From Hydrangea macrophylla (taxonomy: Eukaryota > Streptophyta > Magnoliopsida > Cornales > Hydrangeaceae), in NCBI GenBank assembly GCA_033977485.1, contig CM066994.1, positions 47,021,155 through 47,085,154 of the forward strand: 64,000 nt of DNA, in the 5' to 3' direction. Position numbers and translations under genes: made by a program. The notes below the pieces were generated by a model. It saw only the letters and a list, made by a program, of their open reading frames with translations. It was not told where the DNA came from and searched no databases. Shown in pieces: positions 56,139 to 64,000 of the stretch. Position 1 is the first letter of the stretch, and every line of letters starts with the position of its first letter.

Positions 56139-56460
56139 GAATCACAAAAGAGAGAGAAATTTTTTTTCATTTTGTAAATGGGAAGAGGGAAGGCTATTTA
56201 TATTAGACAAATTGCCAACAGTCATTTTATTAAAAACAGATTTAATAGCCTCCAACGTCCATATTTTTAATATAGGAGTTAATAAATTTAATAACCTCCA
56301 ACGGCCATATTTTTAACATTGGAGTTAATAGATTTAATAGTCTCCAACGGCCATATTATTAAGACAAGACACTAGTCACATCAATGTAAATGACTTTGTT
56401 TGCATTTTTGAAATAAAAAAACCCAATGCCCAAATAAGAGGAAACTCAATAATTCTAACA
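55880..56460. repeat. Copia-type LTR (581 bp) with a 41-base T run
   Basis: It starts TGTTGGAAAAT and ends AATTCTAACA, giving TGTT...AACA borders, and contains CTATTTATATTAG (about 56194). Its first 199 bases recur at 49218-49416. A T homopolymer at 56096-56136 interrupts it. Three AT-rich ...CTCCAACG[G/T]CCATATT... units follow (56249, 56296, 56342, about 46 bp apart). Orientation is uncertain. Confidence 0.7.
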
Positions 56461-56461
56461 C

Positions 56462-56531
56462 CCCCAAACCCAGCGGCGGCTCCAGCCAGTGGCCCACGGC
56501 GATGGAGACGGCGACCACCACTGGTCCGGCG

Positions 56532-56578
<47 letters not shown>

Positions 56579-56810
56579 CTTCGGCGGTATGCACACACAC
56601 TCTCTCTCTCTCTCTCTCTCTACATCTACATATATATATATATATATATATACATATCTGAATGTTGGTCTCGTTGGATCTTGTTCTGTACACTGCAAGT
56701 AGCCCAAGTATGATTTGGACAAGAAGAATGGAAATAGTGGCTCAAGTATGATCTGAATAGTGACACAGATGTAGATATATAGTGATATAGAAGTACATAT
56801 CTTCATTTCT
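56462..56810 (+). repeat. Left arm of a GC-rich inverted repeat
   Basis: The reverse complement matches 62040-62212: the GC-rich part (CCCAGCGGCGGCTCC...CACTGG) with a few mismatches, then (CT)n/(TA)n microsatellites, then TAGATATATAGTGATATAGA. The left arm has about 110 extra bases in the middle. Open frames here are frames of the microsatellite. Confidence 0.8.
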
Positions 56811-57438
56811 AACAAGCTCCAATCAATTTATTGGATTTGTTCTAAGTTAAAAAGTTTCATAGGAAATGAGATAAGGACAACATAAGAAATGAGATTAATC
56901 TTCTTTCATTACCAATAAAACAAACACCTTATCAAATTGGTGTTAATTGGACACATCATTGGACAATATATAATAAATCAAATTACCAATCTGTAATTTT
57001 AATAAGAGCACTAAGGATCCCAGATATTTGTTTTTTTTGGTGGTTGTTGACAAATTCCTTTTTTTTAAATTAGTGGTGTTTTTTCCTATTCTTTGTAATC
57101 AGACAACTGCGAAGTTTGATTGTGTCACAAAATGCATATTTTGAAACATCATATTGTCTTTTCTGATAAATTTTAAATACAGATTCATATTTTCTTTCCT
57201 ATAATTTTCCCCATAATTGAGAAAATGTTATTAAACAACAAAGACTGATTAATTGTTACTATTTTCTTTCCATGGTGTACACTTTAATGCTTTTCTACTT
57301 TTAATAAATGTTTAATTTTTAATTTGTGTAGGGCTATCAAAATCCATTTTGGTGGGTGGGAAATGATTTCACAAATATGCATCCATCAAGTTCAGACAGA
57401 GGATTATTCCCTGAAGATAATGAAGATAATGATAGATA
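56811..57438. other. Non-coding, with a possible terminal exon
   Basis: AT-rich. At 57330-57438 a TTTGTGTAG acceptor-like site is followed by an open stretch (GYQNPFWWVGNDF...EDNEDND, then TAA) that could be a last exon of an unidentified gene or element. Confidence 0.3.
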
Positions 57439-57594
57439 ATGGTTGTAGTTGATGTAATGTAATTTGGAGAATGGTTGTAGTAGATGTAATGTAATTTGGA
57501 TAATAGTTTTAGTTGATGTAATGCAATTTGGAGAATGGTTGTAGTAGATGTAATGTAATTTGGATAATGGTTTTAGTTTATGTAATGCTTTGGT
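57439..57594. repeat. 32-bp minisatellite, about five copies
   Basis: Units of the form AATGGTTGTAGT[A/T]GATGTAA / TGTAATTTGGA[G/T] recur head to tail, alternating two slightly different versions, so a 64-bp higher-order period is visible. Confidence 0.85.
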
Positions 57595-58095
57595 ATTTTT
57601 ACATATTTTGAACCTATTTAACCAATATTTCGTATTTATTTTGTACCTATTTATACATAATTTGCATACATAACTGGCTTGAGCAAAGTTATTATAATGT
57701 AAATCCGCCAATGAATCCAGGAAAGTAGTGGAACAAAGTTGTAGATAACAAAACTAGAATTGAAATTCATATATGACATTGAAGAATACATTGAAGAAAT
57801 CACATTTACATTCAAAAAAAAATTAAGGAACCAAAAACAAATTGTACAGGGCACCACTATTCCTTTCGTTGTCGCGTCTTTCATTTTCTTCTTGCTAATT
57901 AGTGAGAGCAATGTGTAAACATTATTGGTGCACTTGGACTCTTGCTCTCTCCCAATTCACGATGAAAAGCATCCGACCAGCTTTCACAATCTTGTAGTAC
58001 CTTCAGTCCAAATTCAACGTTGATATTGATTCGTCTCAATTAACTAAATGAATAGGCTAAACACAAAGTAATTCTTGTTTTGCAATAGATGGATG

Positions 58096-58295
58096 TGTGA
58101 ATATATTAAATAATCAAGAAAACAACAAAGGGAAAGAGAAAAGAGAGCTAGAGTTTCTCATAACACAAAAACTGAATGAATGAAATACAATGGAAAAGAA
58201 GAGACAATAATAATAGAATATCTAGGTATACAGTATTACCCTAATATAAAGGAAAAGACTAAACTACCCTTAAGCTAATAAAACTAATTCTAACA
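58096..58295 (-). repeat. 3' LTR of the copia derivative
   Basis: 200 bp, minus-strand TGTTAGAATTAG to ATTCACA. It differs from the other LTR by three bases. The polypurine tract GAGTTTGAGGAGGGG (58310-58296, minus strand) precedes it. Confidence 0.92.
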
Positions 58296-58308
58296 CCCCT
58301 CCTCAAAC

Positions 58309-60852
58309 TCACGATGCTACAGCTAAAAGCATAGAGAGTTTGCCAACTAAAAAACGAAAACGCTGAATCGGATGTGACTTTGTAAACAAATCAGCAATCT
58401 GTGCGGAAGAAGAAACAAAAGCCAAAGTGATAGCACCATGCTTAAGGTGATGACGAGTAATGTGACAATCAATCTCTATATGCTTGGTCCTCTCATGGAA
58501 AACGAAATTGTGAGCAATCTGAATAGCACTCGTATTATCACAATACATAGGTGAAGGGCGAGGAAGGGAGACACCAATATCTGTAAGTAGTCGGTGTAAC
58601 CAAATAACCTCACGGGTAGTCGAAGCCATAGCACGATACTCAGCTTCTGTGGAAGACACAACAACAACATCTTGCTTCTTGTTCTTCCAAGAAATGAGAG
58701 AATCACCCAAAAATATACAAAACTCAGTAACAGACTTGCGATCTGTAGGATCACTGGCCCAATCAGCATCAGAGTATGCACACAGCTCCAAGGAAGATGA
58801 TGACGAAAGTAAAAGACTTTGAAACCTAGTGCCCCTCAAGTACCTTAAAATACGATGAATAGCAGCCCAATGAGCTGTAGTAGGGGAAGTAACAAACTGA
58901 CTAACAACATGAACAGCATGAGCAATATCCGAACGAGTAATAGTAAGATAAACCAAGCTACCAATAATAGTGCGATATAAGGTAGGATCAGGCAAAGGAA
59001 CGTCGTCAGAAGGAGAAAGACGAACATTAAGCTCTAAAGGGATATCAACAATCTTATTATCAGTGAGGCGAGCACGCTCAAGAATGTCACCTGTATACTT
59101 AGGCTGAGAAAGAAGATAACCTTTTGGAGAACATGCTACTTCAATCCCCAAAAAATAACGTAGTGGACCTAAGTCCTTCATTTCAAAACAACGAGCTAAT
59201 TCAGACTTCAACACTGCAATCCCATCAACATCATCACCAGTAATAATCATATCATCAACATACAAAGAAAGCATAATACGACCAGCAGTGGTACACCTAA
59301 GAAAGAGGGCTGAATCATACTCACTCGGGGAAAACCCAAATGAGGTAATCACTATGGAATACTTCTCAAACCAAGCTCGAGGGGCTTATTTAAGACCATA
59401 TAAGGCTTTTTTAAGCCTGCAAACTTCACCAGGACCATGAGGAACACCCGGCGGAGGAACCATATAAACCTCCACTTAGAGGTCTCCATTCAAGAAAGCA
59501 TTTTTAACATTCATCTGAATTATATGCCACTGACGAATAGAAGCAACTGCAATAAGAGTACGAACAGTAGTCATTTTAGCAACAGGAGCAAAAGTCTCCT
59601 CGTAATCCATACCATACTGCTGGGAAAAATCCTTGGCAGCCAATCTTGCTTTGTACTGCTCAACAGACCCATCTGACTTGGTTTTGATTTTATAAACCCA
59701 ACGAGAACTAATAGCACTCTTACTAGAAGGTAAGGGAACCAAACTCCAAGTATCTCTCTTAAATAATACTGAGAGTTCCTCTGCCATAGCCTGTTGCCAA
59801 AGAGGATCAAGAGTTGTCTCTTTATAGGACAGAGGCTCAGAGAGATCATGAATTGAAGCTAGAAATGAAGCAAAAGAATCTGAATAACAAGAATAAACAA
59901 AATCAGGTGATTAAGTAGACTTACGAGTGCGAGCAGGATAGCGAGAAGGCTCCACAGTCTCAGTAGGTGCTTGGGTGGCCTCTGGAAGGGAGGTAGCATC
60001 AAGCGGCAAGGTACCAGTATCAGCAGAAGTAGAACCATGAGGTGAGACAATATCAGTGGTGCATGGGGCTTGAGAGGGCACACTATCGGTATCATCAGAG
60101 AATGGGTCAAGATGGATGAAATCAGTTTTAGTCAACTCATAATGATTATCAGGAATAGAAAAGAAGGGTATGTGCCCGAGAAACACAACATGGCGAGAGA
60201 CATACAGTTTCTTAGTAACTGGGTCAAAGCAACGATATCCCTTCTGACCCTCACCATAACTTAGAAAAACACAAATAGCAGACTTAGGTGACGATTTGGT
60301 ATGCTCTACACGATGTCGAAGGACAAAACAAGTACAACCAAATACCTTTAAGGAAGAATAATCAGGAGCATGCCCATACAATTTTTCAAAAGGTGACAAA
60401 CCTGAGCAGTGAGAGGACGGAATTTTATTAATTAGATGGACAGCAATAAGGACAGCCTCTCCCCAAAAATCACTAGGGACATATGCAGATAATAAAAGAG
60501 AGCGAGCAGTTTCAATAATATGCCGATATTTCCTTTCAGCAACACCATTTTGCTCAGGAGTGTCTGTACAAGAGGACTGGTGAATAGTTCCATCTAAAGC
60601 AAGCAACTCACGAAATTTCTGATAGGTATACTCTCCACCTAAATCACATCTAAAACATTTGATGACAGCAGAATGTTGAGTTTTAACAAAAGCACGAAAG
60701 GAAATATATATATATATATAATCTCGTCGATGAGATTCAAACCTGGCTTTGATACCATGTGAATATATTAAATAATCAAGAAAACAACAAAGGGAAAGAG
60801 AAAAGAGAGCTAGAGTTTCCCATAACACAAAAATTGAATGAATGAAATACAA
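58309..60852 (-). pseudogene. Copia pol: partial integrase, reverse transcriptase and RNase H, with three stops
   Basis: From about 60700 to 58309 the minus strand keeps one reading frame. Integrase: RCDLGGEYTYQ and TPEQNGVAERK (second Asp and Glu of the catalytic triad; the first is deleted), then the SPFEKLYG region. Reverse transcriptase: [37 protein letters not shown] (about 59270). RNase H: AYSDADWASD, SSTEAEYRAMA, HTKHIEID-like HERTKHIEID. It ends close to the polypurine tract. Only three TAA stops break it (59911-59913, 59476-59478 and about 59353-59355), with no frameshift. At two of them the family normally has Gln. It cannot make full-length protein as it stands. Confidence 0.92.
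60742..60757 (-). other. Primer-binding site of the copia derivative
   Basis: Minus-strand TGGTATCAAAGCCAGG directly abuts the 5' LTR. It is the initiator-Met tRNA type (TGGTATCAGAGC) with one change. Confidence 0.85.
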
Positions 60853-60957
60853 TGGAAAAGAAGAGACAATAATAATAGAATATCTAGGTATACAGTATTA
60901 CCCTAATATAAAGGAAAAGACTAAACTACCCTAAAGCTAATAAAACTAATTCTAACA
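60758..60957 (-). repeat. 5' LTR of the copia derivative
   Basis: 200 bp, next to the primer site. Its outer edge meets the GGATG duplication at 60958-60962. Confidence 0.92.
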
Positions 60958-60962
60958 GGATG

Positions 60963-61261
60963 GAGTTTCGCAAAGTGGATGGAGCTTATCCGACGAGACC
61001 AACATTTTGTTAGTTTCAGAAAATAATAAATTTAAAGAGTGACTCTGTCACAAGAGTTCACCTTTGACTTTGTGCTCAAAAAATGAACAAGCCAACGACA
61101 ATTTTGATGAAATGGTAGCATTTATTCCTTGAAAAATATCTCCAAACCTTAATTCACAATGGCCATCAAGGAGTTTAGTAATAACTTAGTTTGTGCTAAT
61201 AAGTAATACTAACTTTTTTAGAGTTCTATTCGTAGAAATAATATGTTATTTGATCATAACA
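60963..61261. other. Non-coding, probable intron remainder of the IQM-like gene
   Basis: No further exon is recognised downstream (minus strand) of the IQM-like exon before the copia insertion. Confidence 0.4.
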
Positions 61262-61707
61262 TCAACCACAATCTGCAAGGTTTCTTCGGGTCGGATAACT
61301 CTTATGGACTTTTTGAAGCTTGACAGCAGCAGCATCAAGCTCATTAGCCGACCTTGGCGAAAACAAAAACTCCGGTTTAGGAATAGAATTAATCGCGGGC
61401 GTTGATTTACGAATAAGCCCCGCCAAATTGTCTGATGAACCCAATATGTCTTGAACTAGTAGATTCTTGAACGAAAGGGTTGTTTCAAGTATAACTTTCA
61501 AGGGCTTAATTGAATTTGGAGTACTTCTTTTAATAGATGAATTTGAATTGGCAATGGTGTTTCTGAATCTAATTTCTTGAAGCTATCAGTCATTAAGGTC
61601 ATTTGTTGATCTTTAGAAATAAAATTGATACTGTAGGCCAAATCAAAAAATGTGTGTCTCACAATTTCTTCCCAGGATGATGATAGTAATGATAAAGATA
61701 AACCCAT
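61262..61707 (-). pseudogene. IQM-like calmodulin-binding protein, first exon, frameshifted
   Basis: The minus-strand ATG at 61707 gives MGLSLSLLSSSWEEIV, the usual N-terminus of plant IQM proteins. TLSFKNL, FSPRSANELDAAAVKLQKV and HKSYPTRRNLADC follow; the last two contain the calmodulin-binding IQ motif and are hallmarks of the family. Between about 61535 and 61560 the frame changes by one base, so the two halves cannot be read through. A GATTGTG/GTTGATG donor-like site at about 61271 fits the end of exon 1. The large catalytic-like remainder of the gene is absent; the copia derivative lies 300 bp downstream. IQM proteins act in stress and hormone signalling in the host; this one is broken. 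Confidence 0.8.
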
Positions 61708-62030
61708 CACAGAGTACTCTTCAATCAATATTGAAGAGTGAAGAAGCCTATATATACCTGCACATAACAATTAGGAGTTGTGTAAATTAGAGATCATAAA
61801 TATTTTCGTTTTTTCGCAATGCAAAGAATCAAGAAAAAATGAAATGGACCCTTCACATCGTTGAGGTATAGGCCAAGTGAATGTATATTTTATCACTAAA
61901 CCCATTATCAAATGGAAGAAAAAAATATTGAAAATCCATAAAGAACAACCAATTAAACAGAGAATTTAAAATTTACAAGTTAAGATAGATACTTGGGATC
62001 CTTACCTTACCACAGTTATATATATATATA
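61708..62030. other. Upstream region of the IQM-like exon
   Basis: Minus-strand TTATGTGCAG (about 61762-61771) looks like a 5'-UTR splice acceptor. No promoter could be identified with confidence. Confidence 0.35.
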
Positions 62031-62212
62031 TGTGTGTGTATATGTAGATATGTACATCTATATCACTATATATCTACATCTATATATATGTGTATATGTA
62101 GAGAGAGAGATAGAGAACATATCGCCAGAGAACCGGAGAGAGTGCGCTGGACCAGTGGTGGTCGCCGTCGCCATGGGCCACTGGCCGGAGCCGCCGCTGG
62201 GTTTGGGGGAGG
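62031..62212 (-). repeat. Right arm of the GC-rich inverted repeat
   Basis: Pairs with 56462-56810. GAGAGAGTGCGC, CCAGTGGTGGTCGCCGTC and GGAGCCGCCGCTGGG mirror the left arm. The sequence right of 62212 is not shared. Confidence 0.8.
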
Positions 62213-62519
62213 GTTTGCTGCTAGGGCTGGGTTATGGGTTGGGGAACAACACAATTTGGGTCTTTGATTTGGGTTGTTTCTCTTTTTTTTTTCGCTCTAA
62301 AATGGATTCTGTCAAATCCGATTACCGACTCGATGAAGCAATTAGGTTTGCTTATAGAGGAAGAAGTCAAAAGTGTTAGCCCTTATCATAGATATACCAA
62401 AACAAAACCACCATTGCATCACATTGTCTATTATGGATAATCAATTAGCACTGTTTTGGAGTTGCAAGGACTCAAGTAATTATGCCCTGGTGATCTGATT
62501 CGATACTGCCCTTTGATCG

Positions 62520-63015
62520 AATGTTTGAGTCTAACTTGCAGTGTATTATTTTTTGGATTACAAGAAAGAGATTAAGATTTCGAGTAATAAACTCAGATAG
62601 TATTAAGTTTGAAGGTTGTTTTGAGATTCAAGGATCATTAAATCTTCCAATCTCTTGTATTCTGCGTATCACCAACTCATGTATGGAAGTTTACATCCAG
62701 AACAATTACTCTTAAATACGCTGGTAGGCAGCAGAATTTTGGGATTAAGGTTGATTCTTGTTGTGGCTCTCTTAAGTATTTATTTATGTTTAGAAGGAGC
62801 ATATATAATGGACTGGCTAGCCTGCTGACCCTATTTCTCAATTCCAGTTGCTTAAGGTTTTGTCCACTCCGTGATTGCAATATGTCGGCAAGTATGAAGA
62901 TTTCGAAGACTAATCTCGACAGATTTGAGTTTCCTGGATCAGGGAGTGTGAGCTCAATTTATATAGATATGAGAAATTTCTCACGAACCTGGAACATTAT
63001 GAGAAATTTGATTTG
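62520..63015 (+). pseudogene. F-box/LRR-like protein relic
   Basis: Frames on the plus strand read RLRFRVINSDSIKFEG..., LPISCILRITNSCMEV, then in another frame DCNMSASMKISKTNLDRFEFPGSGSVSSIYIDM. The spacing and wording resemble the LRR part of plant F-box/LRR (FBD-type) proteins. Stops and shifts break it. It may be the far end of the gene whose F-box lies near 48806-48876, now more than 13 kb apart. Confidence 0.4.
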
Positions 63016-63439
63016 ACGTGACCATAATCTGTTTACAAATTTCGTGACAAATTTCTCATCATGTTAGAATATTCTACCAAGGGCAATATTGTAACATGCC
63101 CTCCCTTCTTTTTGTAATAGCAAATTCATGGAAGGCGGAAAAAATTATAGAAACCATTTAGGAGTGAAATACAGTTTTTCTCATCAAAGATTACATATCT
63201 TCAAATATAGCCTGTCCAGGTTGATGGGTGATAGCAACCATAGCCTTTATGCAAGTTACTATACCAAATGAACACACAAATAATAATAACATTTTGGATT
63301 GAAACTTGTGTTTGTTCCTTTCTTTCAATTAAGGAACAGATTTGCAGTCAAATATATTGAGAGAAGCAATCCAGGTTGTAGATCATATAGCTTAGAAAAG
63401 GGGGTCTGACGTGGGCAGCCTATTTCTAAAATATACTGC
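63016..63439. other. Non-coding, possibly a copia LTR edge
   Basis: TGTTAGAATATTCTACCAAGG (about 63063) looks like the start of a copia LTR next to the integrase relic. Its partner is outside the window. Confidence 0.35.
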
Positions 63440-64000
63440 ACTGAGGAAGGCATCTATCTACCTATAGAAAGAGGGGCAACCTTGCATGAAATATCAACAT
63501 GGGCCGAATTTAGGAAGTATCTATATTTCCTATCAGCAACTCCCTTTTGATTAGGTGTTTCGTGTGAGATGCGTCTAACTACTGAGTACGCGTTCCATTT
63601 AAGTTTTAGGTAGTTGATGAGCTTAATTTTAGCAAATTCTCCTCGCTATCACATTGGATGAGTTTGAAAGACTTGTTAAATTGTTTTTCCACCGTCTTAT
63701 GGAGTTTTTGGTAAGTGATGTAGAATTCTGATTTTTGTTTCATGGAAGACAACCAAGTAAATCTGGTACAATCATCATCAACAAAAACCACGTAGCATCT
63801 CAGATGTTGTGAGCAAATTACTGGTACATGGCCTCTGGCCCAGACATCTTTGCCAATTCATCAACTTTATTGGAAGGCAATTTACAACTTTTTTCCCATT
63901 TGGCAACTAGCACAAATTGTAGGTTTCTTATCCCAACAACTTCCATTAAGAAATGTATTTGAGCTTAAAGATTTAAGGGCCTTCAGATTAGCATGTGCTG
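63440..64000 (-). pseudogene. Copia integrase relic, runs off the right edge
   Basis: Minus strand, from the right edge inward: HANLKALKSL and CWDKKPTICASCQMGKK (gag-pre-integrase zinc region with CxxC), VDELAKMSGPEAM, FVDDDCTRFTWLSSMKQKSEF (integrase core start with its Asp), LIQCDSEENL (second Asp), then TPNQKGVADRKYRY (PEQNGVAERK region with Glu changed to Asp). Several stops and frame changes show it is dead. It ends near 63440 without reverse transcriptase. Confidence 0.8.

Larger units (their letters stand above)
58096..60957 (-). mobile_element. Copia deletion derivative, 2.86 kb, minus strand
   Basis: Two 200-bp LTRs (58096-58295 and 60758-60957) differ at only three positions. Perfect 5-bp flanks GGATG lie at 58091-58095 and 60958-60962. 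Reading on the minus strand: 5' LTR, primer site, then directly the middle of integrase, reverse transcriptase, RNase H, polypurine tract, 3' LTR. Gag, protease and the integrase N-terminus are missing; the junction is near an (AT)n tract at about 60703-60720. With both LTRs, primer site and polypurine tract intact, it could be copied by enzymes from a full-length relative. Confidence 0.93.

Noticed and set aside
56376..56815. Arg/Glu-rich open frames near the inverted repeat
   Set aside because: Generated by (CT)n and (TA)n microsatellites.

Overview
The window is nuclear DNA of a flowering plant, probably a eudicot. It is an AT-rich intergenic block made almost entirely of nested transposable elements, with a few wrecked host-gene pieces. 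The signs are plant Ty3/gypsy and Ty1/copia retrotransposons with plant tRNA primer sites, Mutator-like and hAT-like DNA elements, MITEs, and relics of plant-specific families (IQM-type IQ protein, F-box/LRR, plant mobile domain). I saw no rRNA, tRNA or CRISPR locus and no intact ordinary host gene. The species cannot be named from the sequence.

Layout. 1-300: copia gag relic. 1829-10887: a 9.06 kb Mutator-like element with ~330 bp terminal inverted repeats and a 9-bp target duplication (8/9), holding a broken transposase and later insertions. 10975-11568: short retroposon with a 12-bp target duplication. 12605-22932: complete Athila-like gypsy element (1.34 kb LTRs, tRNA-Asp primer site, duplication CCAAC) with one long gag-protease ORF and no reverse transcriptase or integrase. 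A 1.79 kb solo LTR with four 134-bp promoter-like tandem repeats sits inside it (17455-19248, duplication ATGCT). 23030-25015: CCA-rich minisatellite with embedded palindromes.

25640-46403 is a 20.8 kb Tat-lineage (Ogre-like) gypsy element with 3.3 kb LTRs and duplication CCATG. Sense strand: gag, protease with G-patch, reverse transcriptase, two RNase H domains, integrase. Antisense strand, between integrase and the 3' LTR: two further genes. One (41371-39193) can be spliced from six coding exons, all joining in phase 0 at GT-AG borders, plus a 5'-UTR intron, giving a 562-residue plant-mobile-domain protein. The other (38853-37855) is a single-exon 332-residue protein. This antisense module is the most interesting content of the window.

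46404-64000: hAT-like element with an inner insertion; fold-back MITE; F-box relic; a minus-strand piece of a relative of the Tat element (5' LTR plus leader) fused to a copia LTR piece; decayed copia reverse transcriptase; a GC-rich inverted repeat with arms ~5.2 kb apart; a young 2.86 kb copia deletion derivative (58096-60957, 200-bp LTRs, duplication GGATG, all cis sites present, three TAA stops in pol); the first exon of an IQM-like gene with a frameshift; an LRR-like relic; and a copia integrase relic running off the right edge.

The elements tell a layered history. Target duplications give the nesting order, and LTR-to-LTR identity suggests the Tat, gypsy and small copia insertions are recent while the Mutator-like and long copia relics are old. 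All calls come from reading the sequence; no database search was run.
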